Part shown: positions 43,936 to 52,841 of the stretch, in pieces
How positions within the stretch are numbered: position 1 is the stretch's first letter
Layout: each line of letters starts with the position of its first letter
NCBI GenBank assembly: GCA_001898165.1
Contig: MKTD01000014.1
Location: 62,001-126,000, forward strand
Direction of reading: 5' to 3'
Length of the DNA stretch: 64,000 nucleotides
Source: Bacteroidia bacterium 43-41
GTDB taxonomy: Bacteria > Bacteroidota > Bacteroidia > Bacteroidales > Dysgonomonadaceae
Program-made: the position numbers and the translations under genes
Notes under the pieces: model-generated
Seen by the model: only the letters and a program-made list of their open reading frames with translations
The model's database searches: none
Told to the model about the DNA's origin: nothing

Positions 43936-45498
43936 ATGAGCATCCAACTCGAAAAAGTTAAAGAGCTTATTCAATTGAGAGAAAAAGCTCGTTTAGGTGG
44001 TGGTGAGAAAAGAATCGAATCTCAGCACTTAAAAGGGAAATACACAGCTCGCGAACGTCTTGCCATGCTTCTTGACGAAGGGAGTTTTGAAGAATTCGAC
44101 ATGTTTGTAGAACACCGTTGTCACAACTTCGGCATGGAAAAAACCAAATTCCTTGGCGATGGAGTTGTTACCGGTTACGGAACCATTCAGGGGCGTCTGG
44201 TTTATGTTTTTGCCCAGGACTTTACCGTTTCGGGCGGTTCGCTCTCCGAAATGCAATCGCAAAAAATTTGCAAGGTAATGGATCAGGCCATGAAAATGGG
44301 TGCTCCGCTTATCGGCATCAACGACTCCGGAGGCGCACGTATCCAAGAAGGAATTAACGCATTGGCAGGTTATGCCGAAATTTTTCAGCGCAATATTTTA
44401 GCGTCGGGTGTGATTCCACAAATTTCCGGTATTTTCGGCCCCTGTGCGGGAGGTGCCGTTTACTCCCCTGCCCTTACCGACTTCAACATCATGACCCAGG
44501 GGACTTCCTACATGTTCCTTACCGGTCCTAAAGTAGTAAAAACAGTCACCGGAGAAGACGTTACACAAGAACAACTGGGCGGAGCTTCGGTTCATACTTC
44601 CAAATCGGGTGTGGCCCATTTCTCAGCCCAAACCGAAGAGGACGCCATACAAGTGATCCAAAAATTAATGTCATACATTCCGCAAAACAATCTCGAAGAG
44701 CCGCCGGTATTTAAAAGTACCGATCCGATTGACAGATTGGAAGATGGCTTGAATGACATTATCCCCGATAGCGCCAACAAACCCTACGATATGTATGAAG
44801 TTATCGGCGCCATAGTCGATAATGGAGAGTTTCTTGAAGTACACGCCGACTATGCAAAGAACATCATAGTGGGCTTTGCCCGTTTCAACGGACAATCGGT
44901 AGGTATTGTAGCTAACCAGCCCAAGTTCCTGGCAGGAGTTCTCGATATTAACGCTTCGCGCAAGGCAGCAAGGTTTGTTCGTTTTTGCGATGCGTTTAAC
45001 ATATCTATTGTCTCATTGGTTGACGTTCCCGGATTCCTTCCCGGTACCGGACAAGAATACGGCGGTGTAATCACCCACGGTGCAAAACTCCTTTACGCCT
45101 ATGGTGAAGCCACTGTCCCGAAAGTAACCGTTACGCTGCGTAAATCATACGGAGGAGCGCATATCGTAATGAGTTGCAAACAACTTCGCGGCGACATTAA
45201 CTATGCCTGGCCAAGTGCCGAAATTGCGGTGATGGGAGCTGATGGGGCCGTAGAAGTCCTTTACAGCAAGGAGATCGCTGCCGAAAAAGATCCCGAAAAA
45301 CTGGCTGTCATTTTGGAAGAAAAGAAGAAAGAATACAACGATTTGTTCACTAACCCGTATGAAGCAGCCCGTTACGGCTACATCGACGATGTGATTGAAC
45401 CCAGAAATACCCGTTTCCGTGTTATCAGGGCGTTACAGCAATTACAAACCAAAAAGCTGACCAATCCTCCCAAAAAACACGATAATTTACCCTTATAA
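43936..45498 (+). CDS. mmdA: methylmalonyl-CoA decarboxylase alpha subunit (carboxyltransferase)
   Basis: The carboxyltransferase subunit, 520 residues, that moves CO2 from methylmalonyl-CoA to biotin on the carrier protein and yields propionyl-CoA. Two crotonase-like halves are visible, with oxyanion/CoA motifs [20 protein letters not shown] and [17 protein letters not shown] in the N-half. The C-half has [26 protein letters not shown]. Genes for a gamma/delta subunit, biotin carrier and Na+-pumping beta subunit follow, so decarboxylation is very likely coupled to Na+ export. An acyl-CoA carboxylase role is possible, but the oadB genes argue against it. Confidence 0.93.
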   Translation: MSIQLEKVKELIQLREKARLGGGEKRIESQHLKGKYTARERLAMLLDEGSFEEFDMFVEHRCHNFGMEKTKFLGDGVVTGYGTIQGRLVYVFAQDFTVSGGSLSEMQSQKICKVMDQAMKMGAPLIGINDSGGARIQEGINALAGYAEIFQRNILASGVIPQISGIFGPCAGGAVYSPALTDFNIMTQGTSYMFLTGPKVVKTVTGEDVTQEQLGGASVHTSKSGVAHFSAQTEEDAIQVIQKLMSYIPQNNLEEPPVFKSTDPIDRLEDGLNDIIPDSANKPYDMYEVIGAIVDNGEFLEVHADYAKNIIVGFARFNGQSVGIVANQPKFLAGVLDINASRKAARFVRFCDAFNISIVSLVDVPGFLPGTGQEYGGVITHGAKLLYAYGEATVPKVTVTLRKSYGGAHIVMSCKQLRGDINYAWPSAEIAVMGADGAVEVLYSKEIAAEKDPEKLAVILEEKKKEYNDLFTNPYEAARYGYIDDVIEPRNTRFRVIRALQQLQTKKLTNPPKKHDNLPL

Positions 45499-45509
45499 TT
45501 TACATAAGT

Positions 45510-46415
45510 ATGAACAAATTAAAACAACTGTTGTTTTTGTCTGCATTGATACTTCTTGTGAGTTGCGCCAAGAAAGTTGAAAATCCGCATTGGATTATCA
45601 ATGAAGTTATGGTAGATAACCAAACCGGGTTTATGGATAACTTCGGCCAACGGAACGGATGGATCGAGATATTTAACAACACATACAAAACACAGGACCT
45701 GGGGGGAAGATACCTTACCGATGATCCCAATAATCCGAAAAAATACCCGATTCCCAGAGGTGATGTGCTCACAAGAATACCTCCTCGCCAACACGCCCTA
45801 TTCTGGGCTGACAACGAACCATTTAACGGCACTTTCCATCTGAGTTTCAAACTTGATCCGGACAAGGACAATTACATTGCATTGTATGAAAATGACGGCA
45901 AAACACTGCTGGATGAGATAATAATCCCAGCAGGATTACCAGCCGACAAGACCTACGGTTATGCTAACGATGGGGTCAAATATGACCAAAACGGTAAGCA
46001 AATGGCTACTCACCTTGAGCGAGTTACCCCAAGCAGCAATAATGCTATCCTGGAAGAAAATCCAAAGGTAGTTTCGTTACAAGAAAACGACCCTGTTGGC
46101 GTAACCATAACCATTACATCAATGTTAGTGGTTTTCCTGGGACTGATTTTACTGTATGTTATTTTTAAAACGATTGGAAACACGGCAAAAAATATTTCCC
46201 ATAAACGTGTTGCCAGTGCAGGTACCTTATCGGCGGTGAGAGGCGAGAGCCTGCTTACCGGTGAAGTCCTGGCAGCCATATCCGCTGCAATACACGAGTT
46301 AAATCAAGACGCTCACGATATTGAAAGTACAATTCTTACCATCAGTGAAGTCAAACGCAAATACTCTCCCTGGAGTTCTAAATTATATACCTTGCGTCAG
46401 GATCCTCGCAGATAA
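45510..46415 (+). CDS. OadG-type decarboxylase subunit with extracytoplasmic lamin-tail domain
   Basis: A 301-residue two-part protein. The N-terminal part has a signal peptide with lipobox LLVSC (Cys19) and a lamin-tail (LTD)-like beta-sandwich (about 25-180: WIINEVMVDNQTGF, NGWIEIFNNTYKTQDLGGRYLTDD, ALFWADN). Next is one membrane helix (about 197-217). The cytoplasmic tail (about 218-301) has ESLLTGEVLAAISAAIHEL and ends with SPWSSKLYTLRQDPRR, as in OadG/MmdD subunits. Known OadG proteins are short, with one helix and a tail; here a large outside domain is added, a form found in Bacteroidetes. It probably anchors and assembles the carboxyltransferase on the beta subunit. Confidence 0.8.
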   Translation: MNKLKQLLFLSALILLVSCAKKVENPHWIINEVMVDNQTGFMDNFGQRNGWIEIFNNTYKTQDLGGRYLTDDPNNPKKYPIPRGDVLTRIPPRQHALFWADNEPFNGTFHLSFKLDPDKDNYIALYENDGKTLLDEIIIPAGLPADKTYGYANDGVKYDQNGKQMATHLERVTPSSNNAILEENPKVVSLQENDPVGVTITITSMLVVFLGLILLYVIFKTIGNTAKNISHKRVASAGTLSAVRGESLLTGEVLAAISAAIHELNQDAHDIESTILTISEVKRKYSPWSSKLYTLRQDPRR

Positions 46416-46452
46416 TTCATTAATCAATTTACTCAGAAAGAAATTATTCCTT

Positions 46453-46890
46453 ATGAAAGAATTTAATTATAAAATCAATGGTGCTCCCTACCGTGTAATT
46501 ATAAACAGTTCCGATAGTTCCGTAGTTGAACTTGAAGTAAACGGAACCCCGTACAAAGTAGAATTGGAGAAGAAGGAAAGCAAACCGCTTTCAAAGATTA
46601 AAAAACAAGCCATCACAACGCCTACTCCGCAAACGGCATCTACTCCGCTTGTTACCCGGCCCAAAGAACCAACCGGGAAAAATACTATCCAGTCCCCGCT
46701 TCCAGGAATTATTCTCGATATTCGCTGTCAGGTAGGTGATACGGTGAAGAAAGGACAAACTATAATGATCCTCGAAGCCATGAAAATGGAAAACAACATC
46801 TTGTCAAACGCCACCGGTAAGGTAACAGGGATTCTGGTTCAGAAAGGAGACTCTGTACTTGAAGGAGCCGAATTAGTAACCGTAGAATAA
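46453..46890 (+). CDS. mmdC: biotin carboxyl carrier subunit of methylmalonyl-CoA decarboxylase
   Basis: A 145-residue biotinyl protein. It has an N-terminal domain (MKEFNYKINGAPYRVIINSS), a Pro/Thr-rich flexible linker (about 50-78) and a C-terminal barrel with the biotin site EAMKMEN (Lys111). Met 34 residues ahead of Lys111-type spacing at the end is normal for the family. I use the ATG at 46453; an upstream in-frame extension overlaps the previous gene. It carries CO2 from the alpha to the beta subunit. Confidence 0.92.
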   Translation: MKEFNYKINGAPYRVIINSSDSSVVELEVNGTPYKVELEKKESKPLSKIKKQAITTPTPQTASTPLVTRPKEPTGKNTIQSPLPGIILDIRCQVGDTVKKGQTIMILEAMKMENNILSNATGKVTGILVQKGDSVLEGAELVTVE

Positions 46891-46901
46891 AAAAAGAGAA
46901 A

Positions 46902-48059
46902 ATGAATACACTTTTGACTTTGAGCGACAACCTGAGAACATTTTGGGATTATACCGGGATGGCCAATGCCAGTGGCGGTCATATCGCAATGATTCTGGTT
47001 GGTTTGTTCTTTATCTACCTGGCCATAAAGAAAGAATACGAACCACTATTGCTGATCCCGATAGGATTCGGTATTCTTATCGGGAATATCCCTTTCAACG
47101 AGGCCGCCGGGTTACAAGTAGGGATTTACGAAGAGGGCTCTGTACTCAATATCCTATATCAAGGTGTTGTGAAAGGTTGGTATCCCCCACTTATCTTTAT
47201 GGGAATCGGTGCGATGACCGACTTCTCGTCGTTGATCGCAAATCCCAAGCTTTTCCTGATAGGCGCAGCTTGTCAGTTCGGGATTTTCGGAGCATATGTT
47301 GCCGCACTAATGTGGGGTTTTGCACCCAACGAAGCAGGCTCTATCGGTATTATCGGTGGGGCAGACGGACCAACGGCTATCTTCCTTACATCGAAGCTGG
47401 CCCCGCAATTGTTGGGCGCAGTAGCCATCTCGGCATACTCCTATATGGCGTTGGTTCCTGTGATTCAGCCACCTTTTATGAGATTGCTTACAACCAAAAA
47501 GGAGCGGGTTATCCGGATGAAAGCGCCGCGTGTGGTCTCTCAAACTGAAAAAATCTTATTCCCCGTTATAGGCCTGTTGCTGACCACTTTTCTGGTACCT
47601 TCGGGACTCCCGCTACTGGGTATGCTGTTTTTCGGCAACCTGCTGAAAGAATCGGGTGTGACGCGCCGTTTGGCGGAAACCGCCCGCGGTCCGCTGATCG
47701 ACACCATCACCATCCTGTTAGGATTAACCGTGGGGGCATCAACGCAAGCCACAACTTTCTTGCGCCCTGAATCCCTGAAGATTTTCATTATTGGTGCTTT
47801 CTCCTTTGTGGTAGCCACTTGTGCAGGAATTTTGTTTGTTAAGTTTTTTAACTTATTCCTTAAACACGACAATAAAATCAATCCGCTTATCGGTAACTCA
47901 GGGGTATCTGCTGTTCCCGACTCGGCACGCATCTCGCAAATTGTGGGTTTGGAATACGACAACACAAATTATCTGCTTATGCACGCTATGGGGCCCAATG
48001 TTGCCGGAGTTATCGGTTCAGCCGTTGCTGCCGGTATTATGCTCGGGTTCCTGTATTAA
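46902..48059 (+). CDS. sodium-translocating decarboxylase beta subunit, first copy
   Basis: The membrane pump subunit (OadB/MmdB), 385 residues with about ten helices. It carries the Asp motif GIIGGADGPTAIF (about 147-159) and the second Na+-site segment NPLIGNSGVSAVPDSARISQ (about 326-345) with its conserved Ser and Arg. The C-terminal LMHAMGPNVAGVIGSAVAAG is the standard family end. It decarboxylates carboxybiotin and exports Na+. It lies 11 bases behind the biotin carrier, as usual for this operon. A hairpin (48071-48101) separates it from a second beta subunit. Confidence 0.93.
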   Translation: MNTLLTLSDNLRTFWDYTGMANASGGHIAMILVGLFFIYLAIKKEYEPLLLIPIGFGILIGNIPFNEAAGLQVGIYEEGSVLNILYQGVVKGWYPPLIFMGIGAMTDFSSLIANPKLFLIGAACQFGIFGAYVAALMWGFAPNEAGSIGIIGGADGPTAIFLTSKLAPQLLGAVAISAYSYMALVPVIQPPFMRLLTTKKERVIRMKAPRVVSQTEKILFPVIGLLLTTFLVPSGLPLLGMLFFGNLLKESGVTRRLAETARGPLIDTITILLGLTVGASTQATTFLRPESLKIFIIGAFSFVVATCAGILFVKFFNLFLKHDNKINPLIGNSGVSAVPDSARISQIVGLEYDNTNYLLMHAMGPNVAGVIGSAVAAGIMLGFLY

Positions 48060-48070
48060 AATTGAGCATT

Positions 48071-48101
48071 AGACTGTCAGATTCATAGACTCTGACAGTC
48101 T
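48071..48101 (+). terminator. hairpin between the two beta-subunit genes
   Basis: An 11-bp perfect stem (AGACTGTCAGA / TCTGACAGTCT) with a nine-base loop lies 12 bases after the first beta-subunit stop. The bases after it (ATTCTCTAAC) give no good T-run, so it may be a weak terminator, an attenuator or an mRNA-stabilising element. Confidence 0.5.
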
Positions 48102-48142
48102 ATTCTCTAACAACAATCTATCCGCTAAAAAATCTGTAAACT

Positions 48143-49300
48143 ATGGGATTTGAACAACTGATGCCTGCTATTGCAGGAATGACATGGCAAGACCTGGTTA
48201 TGATAATCATCGGTTTAATCCTCATTTATCTGGCCATTGCTAAAAATTATGAGCCCACGCTGCTCTTACCGATGGGCTTCGGGGCCATTTTAGTGAATAT
48301 TCCACTATCATCGGCCATTAAGCAAATTGATCCTGTAACGGGTGAAGCCGTGGAAGGCGTCCTCAACGTTTTCTTCGATGCGGGGATTGCAACGGAAATA
48401 TTCCCGTTGCTGATTTTCGTTGCTATCGGGGCAATGATCGATTTCTCGCCGTTGTTCAGAAGCCCCTCTTTGCTTTTGTTCGGTGCGGCTGCGCAGTTTG
48501 GTATTTTTATGACAATGGTTTTGGCTTCCTTCCTCGGTTATGATTTGAGAGAAGCCGCATCCATCGGGATTATCGGTGCTGCCGACGGCCCTACTTCCAT
48601 TGTAGTTGCTTCGCGGTTTGCCCCCAACTTATTGGGTCCTATTTCGGTGGCAGCCTATTCTTACATGGCGCTGGTTCCTATTATTCAACCACCGGTTATC
48701 CGGCTGTTGACCTCTAAAAAAGAGCGCTTGATCAGGATGTCGGGGATAGGCCATGCAAATAAACAGATTTCGAAAAAAGCGCTGATCTTCTTTCCTATAG
48801 TGGTTACGATTGTTGCCGGTATTATAGCGCCATCGTCTTTGGCATTGATCGGATTCCTGATGTTCGGCAATCTGATCCGCGAATGCGGAGTGTTGAACAA
48901 GTTATCGCTTTCTGCTCAAAACGAATTAGCCAGTTTAGTTACAATATTGTTGGGAATCACCATTGCCAGCACCATGACTTCCGACCGTTTCGTCCGGGTT
49001 GATACCTTACTTATTATTGCGTTGGGATTATTTGCCTTTATATTCGACACGTTTGGCGGAGTGATTTTTGCGAAATTCCTCAACCTTTTCCGTAAGGAAG
49101 GCAATAAGATCAATCCTATGGTAGGCGCCTGCGGTATTTCTGCATTCCCGATGTCGGCACGTGTGATCCACCAGATGGGACAGAAAGAAGATCCGTATAA
49201 TTACCTGCTCATGCCGGCAATCAGTGCTAATGTGGGCGGACAAATCGGGTCTGTTGTTGCGGGAGGTATTATCCTGACATTGGTTCCATTATTTGCATAA
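48143..49300 (+). CDS. sodium-translocating decarboxylase beta subunit, second copy
   Basis: A second OadB/MmdB-type pump of 385 residues directly behind the first and clearly diverged from it. The ion-site motifs are kept: GIIGAADGPTSIVV (about 148-161) and NPMVGACGISAFPMSARVIHQ (about 326-346). The C-terminus (SANVGGQIGSVVAGGII) departs from the HAMGPNVAG form. The loop after helix 2 (SAIKQIDPVTGEAVEGVLN) differs in sequence from the first copy. Its own 50-residue gamma subunit gene follows after 19 bases. It may serve another biotin-dependent decarboxylase or act as an alternative pump in this complex; that is inference. Confidence 0.88.
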   Translation: MGFEQLMPAIAGMTWQDLVMIIIGLILIYLAIAKNYEPTLLLPMGFGAILVNIPLSSAIKQIDPVTGEAVEGVLNVFFDAGIATEIFPLLIFVAIGAMIDFSPLFRSPSLLLFGAAAQFGIFMTMVLASFLGYDLREAASIGIIGAADGPTSIVVASRFAPNLLGPISVAAYSYMALVPIIQPPVIRLLTSKKERLIRMSGIGHANKQISKKALIFFPIVVTIVAGIIAPSSLALIGFLMFGNLIRECGVLNKLSLSAQNELASLVTILLGITIASTMTSDRFVRVDTLLIIALGLFAFIFDTFGGVIFAKFLNLFRKEGNKINPMVGACGISAFPMSARVIHQMGQKEDPYNYLLMPAISANVGGQIGSVVAGGIILTLVPLFA

Positions 49301-49319
49301 CAGACAAAAGACTAAAATT

Positions 49320-49472
49320 ATGACACCAACAATAGAAACTGCTTTATTGATTGCCGGAATTGGCATGACAGGTATTTTTGTCTTTATGGCAATCTTCTAC
49401 CTGCTTATCATCGGACTCGATAAACTTTTTCCCTTTATTGCCCCTTCATCCGGCGACGGTGAAAAAAAGTAG
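49320..49472 (+). CDS. minimal OadG-like gamma subunit (50 residues)
   Basis: A 50-codon gene, ATG at 49320 and TAG at 49470-49472, 19 bases behind the second beta-subunit gene. The product MTPTIETALLIAGIGMTGIF... has one membrane helix (about 8-34), with the OadG pattern G-x-G-M-T-x-I-F-x-F-M-x-x-F-Y-x-L, then LDKLFPFI and a short charged tail. Small single-helix gamma subunits support assembly of Na+-pumping decarboxylases. The frame, spacing and pattern make it convincing despite its size. It gives the second beta subunit a dedicated partner. Confidence 0.78.
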   Translation: MTPTIETALLIAGIGMTGIFVFMAIFYLLIIGLDKLFPFIAPSSGDGEKK

Positions 49473-49484
49473 GAGTGATCTTTT

Positions 49485-50357
49485 TTATTTTTTCCTCACA
49501 TCTACTCCCCACATCAGTTTGTCGCGAAGCGTTTCGTAGAAAGTATGTTTTTTGCGCTTTACAACTTTAAGCGTATAATCTGCTTTTTGTACTTCAATTC
49601 CGGTTCTTACATGGTAAACTTGCGACTGACCGTCCAAAGAAACCAGAAAACTGTTGCTCCGGCTTTCTATTATTAATTTGATCCTTGCATCGTCCTGAAC
49701 GACCAACGGCCTGGACGTGAGATTATGAGGAGCAATGGGCGACAAAACAATGCTGGGTGAGCTTGGAACGAGTATCGGGCCTCCCACGCTGAGCGAATAG
49801 GCGGTTGAACCTGTCGGCGTTGCAACAACCAGGCCATCGGCCTGATAGGAAGTAAGAAAATCGTTGTTTATATACGTATGGATGGTGAGCATCGACGCCG
49901 TGTCCTGCTTCAGGATAGCCACTTCGTTCAAGGCCCGAAAAATTTCTTCATCTACAGCTATTTCGAGCAGTGAACGCTCTTCAATCTCATATTCACCGGC
50001 AAAAATCTCGTGAAGCGTCTCTTTTAAATCACCGAAATTCACATCGGCAAGAAAACCCAGCCTTCCGGTATTTATACCCAGGACAGGGATATCCAAATTA
50101 CCCACTGCGGCGGCCGTTCGCAGGAAAGTGCCGTCACCACCTACACTCAACGCCAAATCAACGGGTGGCAACAGATCGAAAAGCAAACATAACGGACGGA
50201 TCTGGTCTTGTGCGGCATGCGAAAGCGAGTAAAAAAAAGTATCGGGCAAATAGAGTTCAACCGGATATTGTTTCACCGCCTCACAAACTTCAACCACTTG
50301 AGCTTCAGCTTTGGGTGTATAATTAGGGAAAGTGCTTCCAAACAATGCAATTTTCAT
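49485..50357 (-). CDS. nadK: NAD kinase
   Basis: Phosphorylates NAD to NADP in the cytoplasm. About 290 residues. It has the family motifs SVGGDGTFLRTAAAVG (GGDG, about 69-84), GINTGRLGFLADV (about 96-108), VVATPTGSTAYSLSVGGPI (about 175-193) and SPIAPHNLTSRPLVV. I start at the ATG at 50357 (MKIALFGSTF), the usual N-terminus; another in-frame ATG lies 15 bases upstream. It is transcribed with the ACT-like gene at 50384, and convergent with the decarboxylase operon. Confidence 0.94.
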   Translation of the reverse strand: MKIALFGSTFPNYTPKAEAQVVEVCEAVKQYPVELYLPDTFFYSLSHAAQDQIRPLCLLFDLLPPVDLALSVGGDGTFLRTAAAVGNLDIPVLGINTGRLGFLADVNFGDLKETLHEIFAGEYEIEERSLLEIAVDEEIFRALNEVAILKQDTASMLTIHTYINNDFLTSYQADGLVVATPTGSTAYSLSVGGPILVPSSPSIVLSPIAPHNLTSRPLVVQDDARIKLIIESRSNSFLVSLDGQSQVYHVRTGIEVQKADYTLKVVKRKKHTFYETLRDKLMWGVDVRKK

Positions 50358-50383
50358 AATGTGCGACGACATGTTCTAATCAT

Positions 50384-50755
50384 TTACATCTCAAGATAAT
50401 ACAACAACTCATCCAGCCGCTCTTTGTGGGTCTCGGTAACCACGCCCTCTTTCATCTCATAATGCAGGACTTTGTAATTAAATCTTTCCAAACTCATCAA
50501 AACCGGAGAGACATCCAAAAGATTCAACTTAATGGAAATGATTAACGTATTGCCATCGGCTACCGGAAGAACAAAAAGGTTCATAATGCGGGCGTTGTTG
50601 CTCTCAACAATGCGGGCAATATCGGTGAGCGTATAGTCAACCAACGATATCTCTATAACAACAAGTGAGTTTTCCGTATCGGAAAGGCCGAGAAAATTCT
50701 CAACCGTAAACGATACAGACTGCTTTTCTATCTGATGCCTGATAAAATCTTTCAT
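50384..50755 (-). CDS. ACT-like protein lacking the CBS domains of its homologues
   Basis: A 123-residue protein. Its central part (SLVVIEISLVDYTLTDIARI and VESNNARIMNLFVLPVADGN) and end (LMSLERFNYKVLHYEMKEG) match the C-terminal ACT-like half of the ~220-residue CBS-domain proteins encoded next to nadK in Bacteroides. The two N-terminal CBS domains are absent. There is no room for them: pdxJ and its promoter begin within 105 bases on the other strand. It is either a genuine short form or a 5'-truncated gene that still has an open frame. Function unknown; ligand sensing is the best guess. Confidence 0.65.
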   Translation of the reverse strand: MKDFIRHQIEKQSVSFTVENFLGLSDTENSLVVIEISLVDYTLTDIARIVESNNARIMNLFVLPVADGNTLIISIKLNLLDVSPVLMSLERFNYKVLHYEMKEGVVTETHKERLDELLYYLEM

Positions 50756-50787
50756 CTGTTTCTAGGCAAAACCGTTATTTCATATTA

Positions 50788-50795
50788 ATTTTGTA
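50788..50795 (+). promoter_or_regulatory. -7 promoter box for pdxJ
   Basis: TAATTTTG is an exact TAnnTTTG match, 65 bases ahead of the pdxJ ATG at 50860. It is divergent from the nadK operon. Confidence 0.6.
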
Positions 50796-50859
50796 ACGTT
50801 TTACAAAGATGGGGATTTTTTAGGTAAAAGATCGCTCAGAGAGGTTAAAAAATAATCAA

Positions 50860-51597
50860 ATGACAAAGTTAAGTGTAAATATCAATAAAGTGGCTACCCT
50901 CCGGAATTCAAGGGGAGGTAATGTCCCGGATGTAATTCAAGTGGCCATAGATTGCCAGTTATTTGGAGCAGAAGGAATCACCGTTCACCCCCGACCCGAT
51001 GAACGCCATATTCGCTACGCGGATGTAGTTGACCTGCAACCCAAAGTAACCACAGAATTCAATATTGAAGGGAATCCTTCTCCGGAGTTTATTTCGCTAA
51101 TAAAAAGAATACGCCCCACGCAAGTAACACTTGTCCCTGATGCACACGATGTGCTCACGTCGAATGCCGGCTGGGATACGGTTGAACACAAGGATTTTCT
51201 GACTGAAGTGGTCAACGAGTTCCAATCAATGGGTGTGCGTACTTCCATTTTTGTGGATTCAAATCTGGAAATGATAAAAATGGCATCGAGAATCGGCGCC
51301 GACAGAATTGAACTTTATACCGGCCCCTATGCCGAAGAATACAAAACAGACAAGCAAAAAGCAGTGGCCCCGTATATAGAAGCGGCAATAATGGCCAAAA
51401 ATCTGGGGTTGGGAGTAAATGCAGGACATGATTTAAATCTGGAGAACCTAAATTACCTCTACATAAACATTCCCTGGCTGAAAGAGGTATCCATCGGCCA
51501 CTCGCTCATCAGCGACTCACTTTATATGGGTTTGGAAAAAACAATTAAAGCTTACAAAAATTGTTTAAATACACCATTAGAAAGTAGTAAACAATAA
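50860..51597 (+). CDS. pdxJ: pyridoxine 5'-phosphate synthase
   Basis: A TIM-barrel enzyme that condenses 1-deoxyxylulose 5-phosphate with 3-amino-2-oxopropyl phosphate in vitamin B6 synthesis. The 245 residues carry [21 protein letters not shown] (phosphate and substrate binding), [37 protein letters not shown] and [16 protein letters not shown]. These are all family signatures. It has its own promoter and leads the four-gene exbB-exbD-tonB group, though 110 bases separate it from exbB. Confidence 0.95.
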   Translation: MTKLSVNINKVATLRNSRGGNVPDVIQVAIDCQLFGAEGITVHPRPDERHIRYADVVDLQPKVTTEFNIEGNPSPEFISLIKRIRPTQVTLVPDAHDVLTSNAGWDTVEHKDFLTEVVNEFQSMGVRTSIFVDSNLEMIKMASRIGADRIELYTGPYAEEYKTDKQKAVAPYIEAAIMAKNLGLGVNAGHDLNLENLNYLYINIPWLKEVSIGHSLISDSLYMGLEKTIKAYKNCLNTPLESSKQ

Positions 51598-51707
51598 ATA
51601 ATTATTTACTTTTATAGTTTAGAATTAGAGACAGCGGAGCGGTATAAAATCTATGGCCTTTGTTGTTTTAAATAAAAACAGATACAGTTATTAAAATAAT
51701 CGACTCA

Positions 51708-52409
51708 ATGAACTTGTTACAAATTGCTCCCGTTCAAGATACTTTGCAACAAATGCAGCAGATCACAACTGCGGTTGAACCTCAAACAACCATGAATGCC
51801 TTAGACCTTGCGGTTAAAGGCGGTTGGCTGATGATCGTTTTATTGGTGCTTTTGCTCCTTTCGATTTACGTACTTATTGAGAGGACGTTGGTGATAAACA
51901 ACGCCGGCAAGGAAGACAACTCCTTTATGAATCGCATAAAAGATTATATCCTTGACGGAAAAATTGAGACGGCAATGACTCTTTGCCGCAACACCAATAC
52001 CCCATCGGCGAGAATGGTTGAAAAAGGAATTTCCCGGCTGGGCAGGCCCACGGCAGATGTAATGTCGGCGATCGAGAACCAGGGAAACATCGAAATCTCC
52101 AAGCTGGAAAAAGGGCTACCCCTTCTTGCGACAACCGCGTCGGGCGCGCCCATGATCGGGTTTCTTGGAACGGTCACAGGAATGGTTAAAGCTTTTATGA
52201 GTATGGCAAGCGCCGGAGCAAACGTTGATGTAAATATTTTATCAACAGGTATCTATGAAGCATTGATAACAACCGTTGGCGGACTCATCGTGGGGATTAT
52301 CGCACTGTTTGCCTACAACTATCTTACAACGAGAATAAAAGGCATTGTAAACAAATTGGAGATGCGAATTATGGAATTTATGGATATTTTGAACGAACCG
52401 GCTGCATAA
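51708..52409 (+). CDS. exbB: MotA/TolQ/ExbB proton channel family protein
   Basis: An inner-membrane proton channel subunit, 233 residues, with three helices (about 36-58, 143-165 and 185-207). The conserved segment LATTASGAPMIGFLGTVTGMVKAF (in outline) and LITTVGGLIVGIIALFAYN hold the channel Thr/Gly positions. With ExbD it turns the proton gradient into mechanical energy for TonB or TolA. exbD follows after 12 bases. Confidence 0.93.
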   Translation: MNLLQIAPVQDTLQQMQQITTAVEPQTTMNALDLAVKGGWLMIVLLVLLLLSIYVLIERTLVINNAGKEDNSFMNRIKDYILDGKIETAMTLCRNTNTPSARMVEKGISRLGRPTADVMSAIENQGNIEISKLEKGLPLLATTASGAPMIGFLGTVTGMVKAFMSMASAGANVDVNILSTGIYEALITTVGGLIVGIIALFAYNYLTTRIKGIVNKLEMRIMEFMDILNEPAA

Positions 52410-52421
52410 AATAGAAGAAAA

Positions 52422-52829
52422 ATGGCATTAAAACAACGATTTAATGTGGAAGCGAACTTCAGCATGGCCTCTATGACTGATGTGATATTTCTGTTGCTTA
52501 TTTTCTTTATGATCACATCCACCATCGTAGTGCCAAATGCCATAAAGGTACTGCTTCCCAAATCGCAACAGCAGGCTCAGGCAAAACCCATTACACGGGT
52601 TACCATTGATAAGGACCTGAACTATTACGTTGCTAACGCAAACGAGACCGAGCGGATGGTCACTTTTGAACAGATCACACCGTTTTTGCAATCGGTTTAC
52701 TCAGCGGAGCCGGATATCTTCGTGGCTTTGTATGCCGATGAGGAAGTGCCTTATCGCGAAATAGTGAAAATACTGGATATTGCTAATCAGAACCAATTTA
52801 AAATGGTGCTGATGACCAGGCCGAATTAA
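52422..52829 (+). CDS. exbD: ExbD/TolR biopolymer transport protein
   Basis: A 135-residue protein with one N-terminal membrane helix (about 16-38) that carries the essential Asp in MASMTDVIFLLLIFFMITST, and a periplasmic domain (about 55-135). This is the stator partner of ExbB. It is 12 bases behind exbB and 12 bases ahead of a TIM-barrel gene. Confidence 0.93.
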   Translation: MALKQRFNVEANFSMASMTDVIFLLLIFFMITSTIVVPNAIKVLLPKSQQQAQAKPITRVTIDKDLNYYVANANETERMVTFEQITPFLQSVYSAEPDIFVALYADEEVPYREIVKILDIANQNQFKMVLMTRPN

Positions 52830-52841
52830 AGGGGAAAATCA

